Under the pieces are notes generated by a model. The model did not search any database and was not told the DNA's origin. It was given only the letters and a program-made list of their open reading frames with translations. Positions 44,115 to 52,875 of a DNA stretch of 64,000 nt are shown one piece after another. Source of the stretch: JACVRX01 sp046726315 (lineage in GTDB: Bacteria > Actinomycetota > Actinomycetes > Jiangellales > Jiangellaceae); NCBI GenBank assembly GCA_046726315.1, contig JBKPAG010000001.1, forward strand, positions 236,275 to 300,274, written 5' to 3'. Each line of letters opens with the position of its first letter. Position 1 is the first letter of the stretch. The position numbers and the translations under genes are program-made.

Positions 44115-45302
44115 CTACGGCGTCAGGGGCGTGAGACCAACCGGGTCCCCGCGACTGGTCACGATCTCGGTCGTTCGGTCCAAAGCCTGCTCGAGCCGGG
44201 CTGCGGTCGTCGTACCCGTCTCGCCACTGGCCAAGGCATCCGGGACGACCAGCACCTCAACAGGGAACTCGTAGGTCTGGTACAGCGGCAGGTATTCCGC
44301 CGCCGTCACGGTGAAGCCGCCTGTCGACAGATCCTCGGTAAAAGTGAACCGCGTGAGCAGCCCCTCCGATTTGGGTCCCTCCGGCTCGGCATGGTTTGCC
44401 ATCAGGTTGCCCATGCCGTATACCACCCACTCGCCGTTGACGTTCTCGATCGGCTGGACGACGTGCGCGTGATGACCGAGCAAGAGGTCGATGTCCGGCG
44501 AGGCGATCAGCCGCGGAGCGAGCTCGGTTTGCTGCGCGTTGGGGTCGTGGTCGTACTCGGTTCCCCAGTGCAGCGCTACCACGACGACCTCGGCACCGCG
44601 CTGCCGCGCCGTCGCAGCGTCGGCCAGGATCGTCTGCTCGTCGAGCTCGTTGGCCAGGAAGGTCTCGCCGTTCGGGTACGGGATGCCGTTGAAGCCGTAC
44701 GAATACGAAAGCAAGGCCACCCGAACCGAGCCCTCGGCTGTTTCGACGTCGACGATCGTCGTCTGCTCGGCTTCGGCCGGCGTCCGAGCCGATCCGGCAT
44801 GGGCGATCCCCGCGGCGTCGAGTGCGTCCAGAGTTCTCTTCACACCCCGTGCGCCCTGGTCAAACGTGTGGTTGGACGCGGTGCTGCACGCGTCGTAGCC
44901 AGTGGCGTCCAGTGCCGACACCACCTGCGGAGGCCCGGAGAACGTGGGATATCCCATGTACGGCCCGTTCGCGGGTGCGAGCGGCACCTCCAGGTGGCAG
45001 ATAGCCAGGTCGGCTGCCGACACGATCGGAGCGATGTTCGCGAGCTGCGGGGTGAAGTCGAGCGCGCCGTTGCCGGTCTCTGCAGCGTCTTGCTCGGCTT
45101 GCCGCCACAGCCGTTCATGGAGAAGGACATCGCCCGTTCCGACCATGGTGAACTCCCGCGGCTCCGGTGTGGGACTGGGCGTCGGGGTTGCTGTCACCGC
45201 GGGCGGAGACGACGTCGACCGGGCCGCCGGCTCGCCGTGCGCCGCACACGCCGTCAGCACCAGCAGAGCCGCTCCGACCAGCACAACAGGGCGTCGTTTC
45301 AC
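44115..45302 (-). CDS. CapA family lipoprotein (metallophosphatase-like)
   Basis: This 395-residue exported protein has a lipoprotein signal, VKRRPVVLVGAALLVLTAC, with the lipobox cysteine at 19, then a Ser/Thr/Pro linker and a CapA/PgsA-type calcineurin-like domain (GTGDVLLHERLW; ICHLEVPL; STASNHTFDQGARG; LLGHHAHVVQPIE). In Bacillus CapA helps make or export poly-gamma-glutamate, but most actinobacterial members have no such partner genes, and none is near here. Start GTG at 45302 has only a weak ribosome site. Divergent to glyA. Confidence 0.88.
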   Translation of the reverse strand: MKRRPVVLVGAALLVLTACAAHGEPAARSTSSPPAVTATPTPSPTPEPREFTMVGTGDVLLHERLWRQAEQDAAETGNGALDFTPQLANIAPIVSAADLAICHLEVPLAPANGPYMGYPTFSGPPQVVSALDATGYDACSTASNHTFDQGARGVKRTLDALDAAGIAHAGSARTPAEAEQTTIVDVETAEGSVRVALLSYSYGFNGIPYPNGETFLANELDEQTILADAATARQRGAEVVVVALHWGTEYDHDPNAQQTELAPRLIASPDIDLLLGHHAHVVQPIENVNGEWVVYGMGNLMANHAEPEGPKSEGLLTRFTFTEDLSTGGFTVTAAEYLPLYQTYEFPVEVLVVPDALASGETGTTTAARLEQALDRTTEIVTSRGDPVGLTPLTP

Positions 45303-45457
45303 CGGGACAGTGTGCGCTCCGCGTATCGACCTGGCATCAGGACATCCCAGCGGATCCGACCACCCGCCGCGTTCACCTTTCGACCGGAGTGACGGTCCCG
45401 TGCATCGAGCAGGGCGGACGCAGATCGTCAGGTGTAGCAGTGACATCATGGGCGCTC
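45303..45457 (+). promoter_or_regulatory. capA-glyA divergent promoter region
   Basis: This is a 155-bp region between two divergent genes. A small stem GACCG/CGGTC (45382-45386, 45393-45397) is visible. TAGCAG at 45435-45440 could be a -10 for glyA with a very short leader. I looked for glycine- or folate-responsive riboswitch cores and saw none. Confidence 0.3.
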
Positions 45458-46729
45458 ATGCACCAGCCACCGTTACCCACGCTGACCACCGCTGACCCGC
45501 AACTCGCCGGCCTGATCGAGGCCGAGGTGCAGCGCCAGCACGACAAGCTGCGGATGATTCCGTCGGAGAACTACGTCTCCCCCGCCGTGCTGGAGGCGAC
45601 CGGCACGGTGCTGACCAACAAGTACTCCGAGGGGTATGCGGGCAAGCGCTACTACGAGGGCCAGCAGTTCATCGATCCGATTGAAACCCTGGCCAGGGAA
45701 CGCGCCGAGGCGCTCTTCGGCGTCGACCACGCCAACGTCCAGCCCTACTCGGGCTCGCCGGCCAACCTGGCTGTATACCTGGCGTTTGCCCAGCCGGGAG
45801 ACACCGTGATGGGTATGGCGCTGCCGATGGGTGGCCACCTGACCCACGGCTGGAACGTCTCGGCCACGGGCAAGTGGTTCCGGCCGGTGCAGTACTCCGT
45901 CGGTCGAGACACCGGCGTCGTCGACTTCGACGAGGTGCGCGACCTGGCCCGCCGGGAACGGCCGAAGCTCATCTTCTGCGGCGGGACCGCGATCCCCCGC
46001 ACCATTGAGTTCCCCGCGTTCGCGGAGATCGCCCGCGAGGTGGACGCCGTGCTCGTCGCGGACATCGCCCACATCGCCGGCCTCATCGCCGGCGGTGCGC
46101 ACCCGTCCCCCGTCGGATACGCCGACGTGATCACGACGACCACCCACAAGACCCTGCGTGGCCCGCGCGGCGCCATGATCATGTCGACGGCGGAGCGCGC
46201 ATCCGCCGTGGACAAGGCTGTCTTCCCGGGACTCCAAGGCGGTCCGCACAACCACACCACCGCCGGCATCGCGGTGGCCCTGCTCGAGGCCGCCCAGCCG
46301 TCGTTCCAGCAATACGCACAGCAGGTCGTCGGGAATGCCAAGGCGCTCGCCGCGGCCCTGGTCGAGCGTGATTTCGACCTGATCTCCGGCGGTACCGACA
46401 ACCACCTGATCCTGATCGATCTGACCGGCAAGGGCATCGGCGGCAAGCCGGCGGCGAAGGCCCTGGACCGGGCGGGAATCGAGCTGAACTACAACACCGT
46501 TCCGTACGACCCGCGCAAACCCTTCGATCCGTCCGGGATCCGGCTGGGCACACCAGCGCTGACCACCCGTGGCCTCGGTGAAGAGCAGATGCCCAGGGTC
46601 GCAGCATGGATCGACGACGCAATCGGCGCGGCGATCAAGGAGGACGACGCCGCTCTCGACCGGATCGCCGCCGAGGTCACCGACGTGCTCACCGACTACC
46701 CGATGCCCGGGTGGCGAGAGACCCGTTAG
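45458..46729 (+). CDS. glyA: Serine hydroxymethyltransferase
   Basis: This PLP enzyme converts serine and tetrahydrofolate to glycine and 5,10-methylene-tetrahydrofolate, the donor used by ThyX. The 423-residue protein has SENYVSPAVLEATGTVLTNK, YYEGQQFIDPIE, ADIAHIAGLIAGG and the PLP-lysine block TTTTHKTLRGPRGA with K231. ATG at 45458 is in frame with the family N-terminus; the ribosome site is poor. Its stop overlaps the convergent GNAT gene by 4 bp. Confidence 0.95.
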   Translation: MHQPPLPTLTTADPQLAGLIEAEVQRQHDKLRMIPSENYVSPAVLEATGTVLTNKYSEGYAGKRYYEGQQFIDPIETLARERAEALFGVDHANVQPYSGSPANLAVYLAFAQPGDTVMGMALPMGGHLTHGWNVSATGKWFRPVQYSVGRDTGVVDFDEVRDLARRERPKLIFCGGTAIPRTIEFPAFAEIAREVDAVLVADIAHIAGLIAGGAHPSPVGYADVITTTTHKTLRGPRGAMIMSTAERASAVDKAVFPGLQGGPHNHTTAGIAVALLEAAQPSFQQYAQQVVGNAKALAAALVERDFDLISGGTDNHLILIDLTGKGIGGKPAAKALDRAGIELNYNTVPYDPRKPFDPSGIRLGTPALTTRGLGEEQMPRVAAWIDDAIGAAIKEDDAALDRIAAEVTDVLTDYPMPGWRETR

Positions 46730-47577
46730 AACAGCACCGTCGCGAACTCCCCGATCTCGCGGAACCCCACGCGCCGGTACGCGGAGAGTGCGGCGAGGTT
46801 GTAGTCGTTGACGTAGAGCGTGACCACGGGGGCGATGTCACGCTGCGCGCTTTGCACAACGGCGGCCATACCGGGAGCGCACAGCCCTTCTCCCCGCCGG
46901 TCGGGACGGACCCAAACACCCTGGACCTGGCAGGCCTGCGGGGTGGCGGCGCCGATCTCGGCCTTGAAGAGCACTTCGCCGTCTTCGAACCGGGCAAAAG
47001 CCCGCCCCGAGCAGACCATCTCGGCTACGCGCGCGCGGTAGTACGCCCCGCCATCCTTGCCGACCGGCGAGACGCCCACCTCCTCGGTGAACATCGCGAC
47101 ACAGGCAGGCAGCACGATGTCGATCTCGTGCGGCCGCACTCGGCGCACCAACTGGTCCGCCGGCACCGCGGGCTGGTCGGCAATGGCGAACAACGGCTGA
47201 TGGGGCCGCACCTCGCGAGCTGAACCCCAGCCGGGACGAAGCAGGTCCCACATCGTGAGCACCGCTTGGGCCGGTCCGAGCATCGACGAGCAGCGCCGGC
47301 CGCGCCGTGCGGCCAGCTCGGCGAATGAGCACGCGGCATCCCGGGAAGCAGCCACCGGCACCAGGTTCGCGCCGGAGTAACACACCGCGACCAGGCGCCC
47401 CGCTTCCCGGTAGCCCCAGAGATCGCCGCCGAGCTGGCTGGCGACCAGTCCGGACGAATGCACCCGGGACGCGACAAAGACGTCGGTCACCGGGTCGCGG
47501 TCGAGGAGCGCGAGCACTTCGACCAGATCGGCCGGACCCAACGACTCGACGGTCGCGGTCGTCGTGGTTTCCAGCAC
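46726..47577 (-). CDS. GNAT N-acetyltransferase with DUF4081 domain
   Basis: This is a 283-residue protein. The N-terminal half (LLDRDPVTDVFVASRVHSSG and LWGYREAGRLVAVCYSGANL) matches DUF4081. The C-terminal half is a GNAT domain with QVQGVWVRPDRRGEGLCAPG (acetyl-CoA loop R-R-G-E-G) and NDYNLAALSAYRRVGFREIG. Such genes lie next to ispG in many Actinomycetes. Start GTG at 47577. The substrate is unknown. Confidence 0.88.
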   Translation of the reverse strand: MLETTTTATVESLGPADLVEVLALLDRDPVTDVFVASRVHSSGLVASQLGGDLWGYREAGRLVAVCYSGANLVPVAASRDAACSFAELAARRGRRCSSMLGPAQAVLTMWDLLRPGWGSAREVRPHQPLFAIADQPAVPADQLVRRVRPHEIDIVLPACVAMFTEEVGVSPVGKDGGAYYRARVAEMVCSGRAFARFEDGEVLFKAEIGAATPQACQVQGVWVRPDRRGEGLCAPGMAAVVQSAQRDIAPVVTLYVNDYNLAALSAYRRVGFREIGEFATVLF

Positions 47578-47592
47578 GGCCCTAGTGAACCA

Positions 47593-48756
47593 CTAGGAGA
47601 TGGTCACCTGCGGCTTGCCAGGCTGGCTCCCTACGGTCTCCAAGTCCGCGGCGATACGTAGGGCCTCCTCGAGCAGGGTCTCGACGATCTGCGCCTCGGG
47701 GACGGTCTTCACCACCTCGCCCTTGACGAAGATCTGGCCCTTACCGTTGCCCGACGCCACACCCAGGTCGGCCTCGCGCGCCTCGCCCGGGCCGTTGACC
47801 ACGCAGCCCATGACGGCCACCCGTAGTGGGACCTCCATGCCCTCGAGACCAGCCGTTACCCGATCGGCAAGGGTATAGACGTCGACCTGGGCACGGCCGC
47901 ACGACGGACACGAGACGATCTCCAGCTTGCGTTCGCGCAAGTTGAGCGATTGCAGGATCTGCAGCCCGACCTTGACCTCCTCGACCGGAGGCGCGGAGAG
48001 CGACACCCGGATGGTGTCGCCGATCCCCTTGGAGAGCAGCGCTCCGAACGCGACAGCGGACTTGACGGTGCCCTGAAACGCCGGCCCCGCTTCCGTCACA
48101 CCGAGGTGCAGCGGCCAGTCGCCGCGCTCGGCCAGCAACTCGTACGCGCGGACCATCACCACGGGGTCATGGTGCTTGACCGAGATCTTGAAATCGTGGA
48201 AGTCGTGCTCCTCGAACAGCGAAGCCTCCCATACGGCCGACTCGACCAGCGCCTCCGGAGTCGCCTTGCCGTGTTTCTGGAGCAAGCGTGGGTCGAGTGA
48301 GCCGGCGTTGACACCGATCCGGATCGACACCCCGGCGTCGGCTGCTGCCCGCGCGATCGCAGCGACCTGATCGTCGAACTTGCGGATGTTGCCGGGATTC
48401 ACCCGTACGCCTGCGCATCCGGCGTCTATCGCGGCGAACACGTACTTGGGCTGGAAGTGGATGTCGGCGATCACCGGGATCTGCGACTTGCGGGCGATCG
48501 CGGGTAACGCTTCGGCGTCGTCCTGGCTGGGACACGCGACCCGGACGATGTCACAACCCGTCGCGGTGAGCTCGGCGATCTGCTGCAGGGTGGCGTCGAC
48601 GTCGGTGGTCGGCGTCGTCGTCATCGACTGGACACTGACGGGTGCGTCACCGCCCACCTCGACCTTGCCGACCCTGATCTTGCGGGACACCCGCCTCGGA
48701 GCGAGGACAGTGGCCGGCATGGCAGGCATGCCGAGGGCAACGCTCATGGCATCCAT
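47593..48756 (-). CDS. ispG: 4-hydroxy-3-methylbut-2-enyl-diphosphate synthase
   Basis: IspG (GcpE) makes HMBPP from methylerythritol cyclodiphosphate in the MEP isoprenoid pathway, using a [4Fe-4S] cluster. The 387-residue protein has VSVQSMTTTPTTDVDATLQQ, CDIVRVACPSQDDAEAL, NPGNIRKFD, the cluster cysteines in SCPSCGR (about 281 and 284) and GCVVNGPGEA (about 316). ATG at 48756 or 48747 can serve; neither has a strong site. It is 12 bp downstream of rseP, and the pathway gene dxr is just beyond. Confidence 0.95.
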   Translation of the reverse strand: MDAMSVALGMPAMPATVLAPRRVSRKIRVGKVEVGGDAPVSVQSMTTTPTTDVDATLQQIAELTATGCDIVRVACPSQDDAEALPAIARKSQIPVIADIHFQPKYVFAAIDAGCAGVRVNPGNIRKFDDQVAAIARAAADAGVSIRIGVNAGSLDPRLLQKHGKATPEALVESAVWEASLFEEHDFHDFKISVKHHDPVVMVRAYELLAERGDWPLHLGVTEAGPAFQGTVKSAVAFGALLSKGIGDTIRVSLSAPPVEEVKVGLQILQSLNLRERKLEIVSCPSCGRAQVDVYTLADRVTAGLEGMEVPLRVAVMGCVVNGPGEAREADLGVASGNGKGQIFVKGEVVKTVPEAQIVETLLEEALRIAADLETVGSQPGKPQVTIS

Positions 48757-48768
48757 TCTCGCCGGTCG

Positions 48769-50103
48769 TCAGCCGGAGAGCCGGACCGGGTTGACGATGT
48801 CGGCGTAGAGCAGCAGTGCGCTCATGCCGATGAGCACGGCCGCCACCCCGTAGGCAACTGGGAGCGCCTTGGCGACGTCGACGGGCTTCGGCTGTGGTCC
48901 GCCCGTCAGCCGGGCATACCCGCGCTTGACGCCCTCCCAGATCGCTCCGGCGGCATGACCGGCGTCGAGTGGCAACAGGGGAATCAGGTTGAACAGTGCG
49001 ATCGCCATGTTGAAACTCGCGAGCAGCAGGACGAAGGTCGCGACTCGATCGGTCACGTCCACCTCGGCGGTTGCGATCTCGCCACCGATCCGCCCGGCGC
49101 CGACGATGCCGATCGGACCAGTCAGGTCTCGCTCCTCGCCGCCGAACGCGGCCTGCCACACGCCGACCATCTTCTGCGGGATCGAGACGACGGCGGTCGC
49201 GGTCTGGGCGGTGAAGTCGCCCAGCCAGGCCACGGCACCGCCGATGTCCTCAGGCACGAACTCCTGGGTGGGGGCGATGCCGAGGAAACCCACGGTGACG
49301 AGTTCATCGGTCGGCGCGCGGTACCCGTCCTCGTCGGCTTCGGCAAGGCCGCGACGCTCGGTGGTGATGAGGTCAGGCCTCAGGGTGATCTCCTGACCGT
49401 CACGCTCTACGACGACCTCGACCGCTCCGGCCTCGTGGTTGCGAATCAGGTCCTGCGTTTCGCTCCACGACGTCACGGGTTCGCCGTCGAAGGACACCAG
49501 TCGATCGCCGGGTTGGAATCCGGCCGCGGCAGCCGGCGTCAGCGGGTCCTTCGCTGTGCATGCGCGGGTGCCGTCGGCGACTGGGATCACGCACTTGGAC
49601 ACCTCACTGACCACCGGTCGCAGCTCCGGCTCGGCCGGATTGCCGTAAAGCATCAACACCGTACCGGCCAGCACGGCCGCGATCAGGACATTCATGGCCG
49701 GGCCGCCGAGCATCACGATGAGCTTCCTCCACCAGACCTTTCGATAGAAGACGCGGTCCTCGTCGCCGGGCTGGATCTCTTCCTTCGACGCACGGCGCGC
49801 ATCCTCGATCAGCGCCTGGAACGGCCCGGTGTTGGCTCGCCGCAACCGACGTGGATCGTCGCCGGGTTCGGGCGGGAACATGCCGACCATCCGCACATAG
49901 CCGCCCAACGGAATGGCTTTGATGCCGTATTCGGTCTCACCGCGCCGACGCGACCAGACGGTGTGTCCGAAGCCCACCATGTACTGGCTGACCTTGACTC
50001 CGAACAGCTTCGCGGGCACGAGATGGCCGATCTCGTGCAGCGCGACCGAGAGCAGCAACCCGACGGCGAAAGCAACGATGCCGAGGACGGTCAGCCAGTC
50101 CAC
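48769..50103 (-). CDS. rseP: Site-2 zinc metalloprotease RseP
   Basis: This intramembrane protease (444 residues) cleaves anti-sigma factors and remnant signal peptides within the membrane. The first helix bears HEIGH (23-27). A PDZ domain lies at about 185-270 (AAGFQPGDRLVSFDGEPVTS). The second metal-site motif is LIPLLPLDAGH (an NxxPxPxLDGGH variant, with Ala for Gly). Further helices are at about 135-155, 365-390 and 420-440. GTG at 50103 gives V(M)DWLTVLGIVAF with AGGGAAG upstream, and overlaps the dxr stop by 13 bp. Confidence 0.94.
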   Translation of the reverse strand: MDWLTVLGIVAFAVGLLLSVALHEIGHLVPAKLFGVKVSQYMVGFGHTVWSRRRGETEYGIKAIPLGGYVRMVGMFPPEPGDDPRRLRRANTGPFQALIEDARRASKEEIQPGDEDRVFYRKVWWRKLIVMLGGPAMNVLIAAVLAGTVLMLYGNPAEPELRPVVSEVSKCVIPVADGTRACTAKDPLTPAAAAGFQPGDRLVSFDGEPVTSWSETQDLIRNHEAGAVEVVVERDGQEITLRPDLITTERRGLAEADEDGYRAPTDELVTVGFLGIAPTQEFVPEDIGGAVAWLGDFTAQTATAVVSIPQKMVGVWQAAFGGEERDLTGPIGIVGAGRIGGEIATAEVDVTDRVATFVLLLASFNMAIALFNLIPLLPLDAGHAAGAIWEGVKRGYARLTGGPQPKPVDVAKALPVAYGVAAVLIGMSALLLYADIVNPVRLSG

Positions 50104-51317
50104 CCACCCGCTCGCTTCCCTGGTTGCGTGACCTCGCGGGCGCGCCGACGCGCCCAGGTCTCGGCAGCTAGAACGTCCTCGACGCTCTGGACGTTCCCGG
50201 CCGAGCCGGTCCCGACGTGTTCCGAGACCACCTCGGCGACGGTGTCCACGATGGCGAGGAAGGGCAGCCGCCCCTCGAGAAACGCTGTCACGCACTCCTC
50301 GTCTGCGGCGTTGAACACCGCCGGCGCGGTGCCGCCGACGGCACCCACCGCCCGGGCCAGGCCGACCGCCGGAAAGGCCCCGTCGTCGAGCGGCAGGAAC
50401 TGCCAGTTCTGGGCGGTCGACCAGTCGCACGACGATGCCGCGCCGGGGACCCGATCTGGCCAGGCCAGCCCCAGGGCGATCGGGAGCCGCATGTCCGGCG
50501 GACTCGCCTGCGCGAGCGTCGAGCCGTCGGTGAACTCAACCATCGAATGCACGATCGACTGCGGATGAACCACGACGTCAATCGTGTCGAGGGGCAACCC
50601 GAACAGCAGGTTGGCCTCGATGACCTCCAGTCCCTTGTTGACCAAGGTGGCGGAGTTCACGGTCACGAGCGGCCCCATGTCCCAGGTCGGGTGGGTCAAC
50701 GCCTGCTCCGGAGTGACGTCGGCGAGGGAGTCGCGCGTGCGACCCCTGAACGGACCGCCACTCGCGGTGAGCACCAGGCGGCGGACTTCGTCCCGGCGGC
50801 CACCCCGAAGGCACTGCGCGAGCGCGGAGTGCTCCGAGTCGACGGGAACGATCTGCCCGGGCCGGGCCGCCGCGACGACCAGCGGACCACCGACGATCAG
50901 GGACTCCTTGTTGGCCAGCGCGAGGGTTCGCCCGGCTGCGAGTGCGGCCAGAGTTGGACGCAGTCCGATCGAACCGGTGATGCCGTTCAGCACAACGTCG
51001 CAATCGTGGGCGGCGATTTCCGTCGCGGCGTCCGGACCGGCGAGCACTTTCGGCACCGGGTACTCCCCCGTACTGAAACCACGACGCTGCGCCTCGGCAT
51101 AGAAAGCCAACAGAAGATCCTCCGCCGCACTGGCCTTCGCGACAGCGACGGCCTCGACTCCGAGCTCGAGTGCCTGGGCCGCCAGCATCGTCGGGTCGGA
51201 GCCGCCCGCGGCCAGCCCGACGACCCGGAACCGGTCCGGGTTTCGGCGCACCACGTCGATCGCCTGGGTCCCGACCGAGCCGGTCGATCCGAGGATCACC
51301 ACGTCTCGGGGTGGCAT
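50091..51317 (-). CDS. dxr: 1-deoxy-D-xylulose-5-phosphate reductoisomerase
   Basis: Dxr (408 residues) converts DXP to methylerythritol phosphate with NADPH. The dinucleotide motif ILGSTGSVGTQ lies at 8-18. ALANKESLIVGG, the metal site DSEHSALAQCL, LTASGGPFRG and HPTWDMG follow. ATG at 51317 (MPPRDVVILGSTGS) is preferred to a frame open to 51512, which would add 65 unrelated residues and run over the divergent CHRD gene. With rseP and ispG it forms the usual run. Confidence 0.95.
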   Translation of the reverse strand: MPPRDVVILGSTGSVGTQAIDVVRRNPDRFRVVGLAAGGSDPTMLAAQALELGVEAVAVAKASAAEDLLLAFYAEAQRRGFSTGEYPVPKVLAGPDAATEIAAHDCDVVLNGITGSIGLRPTLAALAAGRTLALANKESLIVGGPLVVAAARPGQIVPVDSEHSALAQCLRGGRRDEVRRLVLTASGGPFRGRTRDSLADVTPEQALTHPTWDMGPLVTVNSATLVNKGLEVIEANLLFGLPLDTIDVVVHPQSIVHSMVEFTDGSTLAQASPPDMRLPIALGLAWPDRVPGAASSCDWSTAQNWQFLPLDDGAFPAVGLARAVGAVGGTAPAVFNAADEECVTAFLEGRLPFLAIVDTVAEVVSEHVGTGSAGNVQSVEDVLAAETWARRRAREVTQPGKRAGGWTG

Positions 51318-51408
51318 GCCGTCATTGTCCTCGTTCTTTGAACCGACGGCCGTCCCGATACGTGTCCTCACGTAAACCGGATCTGACCCAGAGGGAGAGG
51401 CCACCGCG

Positions 51409-51857
51409 ATGAATCGACGTTGGCGAAGAGCACTCACGGTCGGGGCAGTGCCGCGGTGATCGTCGGCGGCACGATCGCAGTCGCCAGCGGCGATGACGGC
51501 ATCGTCCAGCACAACAGCTTCTCGGAACAGCTCAGCGGGTACGAGGAAGACCCGCTGGTGCTGTCCACGACGGGCAACGGTCAGTTCCGCGCCCAGATCG
51601 GCTCGTCAGGCGAGCAGATCGCCTACACGCTGAGTTACTCGGCGCTCGCGACGCAGGCGTGCCCCGCGGCGCCGGCGACGATCGAGGGCGTCATCCTGCC
51701 GGCCGACGTCATCGGCCCGGACGGACACGGCGTCACGGCGGGGCAGTTCGACGAGGTGGTCGCCGCCATGCGGGCGGGTGTGACATACGTCGATGTGCAC
51801 AGCTCTCTGTATCAGGGCGGTGAGATCCGGGCACAGCTCGGCGATCATGTCCATTGA
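51409..51857 (+). CDS. CHRD-domain exported protein, apparent frameshift in signal peptide
   Basis: This is a small secreted CHRD-domain protein of unknown function (domain blocks SEQLSGYEEDPLVLSTTGNG, IAYTLSYSALATQACPA, VTYVDVHSSLYQGGEIRAQL). The strong ribosome site GAGGGAGAGG precedes ATG 51409, which begins MNRRWRRALTVGA and then hits a stop. The CHRD frame is one base off and reads AAVIVGGTIAVASGDDG. Adding one G to the GGGG run at 51442-51445 would join them into MNRRWRRALTVGGSAAVIVG, a normal signal peptide. The locus is 449 bp, one short of 150 codons. Without the repair, translation could begin at a TTG at 51420 without export. Confidence 0.75.
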
Positions 51858-51923
51858 CCGAGCCGACGACCGAGCCCACTGACGGAGCCGGCGGGGGGTC
51901 TCGCTCGACGTTCCCGTCCTGCC

Positions 51924-52862
51924 TCACCTCAGGGCGGGGACGGCGAGCGTGAGGGTCGAAGCGTTGGCATCGGGATCGGCCGCGAGCGTGGCCGGCACCC
52001 CCAAAGGAACGGTCAGCGAGCTCGGGCCGTGTCCGAAGCCGAACTCCCACACGATCGGAACACCGAGGCCACCCAGCCGGTCGAGTATCAAGGCCCGGAG
52101 CTGATCGGCCGGGCCACAGCCGAACAACGACCCGAACACGATTCCAGCAACGCCGTCGAGCCACCCACTGCGCAGGAGGTGAGTGAGCATGCGGTCCAGC
52201 CGGTACGGCTGCTCGGCGACGTCTTCCAGCAGCAGAATCCCACCGGCAACACCCTGCCGGCCGGTCGGTGTGCCGATCGCGCTGGCGAGCAGGCTCAGAC
52301 ACCCGCCTACCGTCACCCCGCGCGCCGTGCCCGACACCAGGGTTTCGGCGGTCGGCGAGGTGATCATCTGCACGGACTCCGGCTCGAACAACGTGCGGCG
52401 GAACAGCTCTGCGGTGAGGTCGTCGCTGACGAACACCTGCGCGGCCGCCATCGGTGAGTGCAGAGTCGCGAGGCCCAATCGGAGCCCGAACGCCTCATGC
52501 AGGGCAGTCACATCGCTGAATCCCGCGAACACCTTTGGCCCTGCGGTCCCCATCGCGGCCCAGTCGAGCAGGCCGAGAATGCGCTCGGCGCCATAGCCAC
52601 CGCGGGCGCACACGATGCCGGCTACGGTCGGATCCAGCCAGGCAGCATGCAAGTCGGCCGCCCTGTCTCGGTCGGCACCGGCCAGGTAACGGAACCGGTC
52701 GTCGACAGCCGTGACGTGCGGGGCGACGGCAACGTCGAGACCCCACCCGCGCAGGATCGCGCACCCCTTGCTCAGCCGGTCTTCCCGCACCGGGCCACTC
52801 GGGGCGACGATCGCCACCCGGTCTCCCACGTGCAGTCGCGACGGCCGGGTGAGCTCCCGCAC
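51924..52862 (-). CDS. ldcA: LD-carboxypeptidase (S66, muramoyltetrapeptide carboxypeptidase)
   Basis: This serine peptidase removes the terminal D-Ala from cytosolic tetrapeptide cell-wall fragments for recycling. It has 312 residues; S66 features are VAIVAPSGPV, CARGGYGAERIL and the nucleophile S116 in FAGFSDVTAL, with later GGILLLEDVAEQPY and GFGHGPSSLTVPLG providing the Glu/His region. GTG at 52862 is chosen; a TTG at 52886 is possible. The gene overlaps or nearly abuts gabD. Likely cytosolic. Confidence 0.9.
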   Translation of the reverse strand: MRELTRPSRLHVGDRVAIVAPSGPVREDRLSKGCAILRGWGLDVAVAPHVTAVDDRFRYLAGADRDRAADLHAAWLDPTVAGIVCARGGYGAERILGLLDWAAMGTAGPKVFAGFSDVTALHEAFGLRLGLATLHSPMAAAQVFVSDDLTAELFRRTLFEPESVQMITSPTAETLVSGTARGVTVGGCLSLLASAIGTPTGRQGVAGGILLLEDVAEQPYRLDRMLTHLLRSGWLDGVAGIVFGSLFGCGPADQLRALILDRLGGLGVPIVWEFGFGHGPSSLTVPLGVPATLAADPDANASTLTLAVPALR

Positions 52863-52875
52863 CCGCGCGGCGTCG

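Noticed and set aside
45303..45457. Riboswitch upstream of glyA
   Set aside because: The space is short and no glycine, folate or S-adenosylhomocysteine aptamer core could be recognised; only a weak 5-bp stem is present.
48955..50568. Long plus-strand open frame (over 500 codons) opposite rseP and dxr
   Set aside because: Antisense shadow of two recognised genes; no family resemblance.
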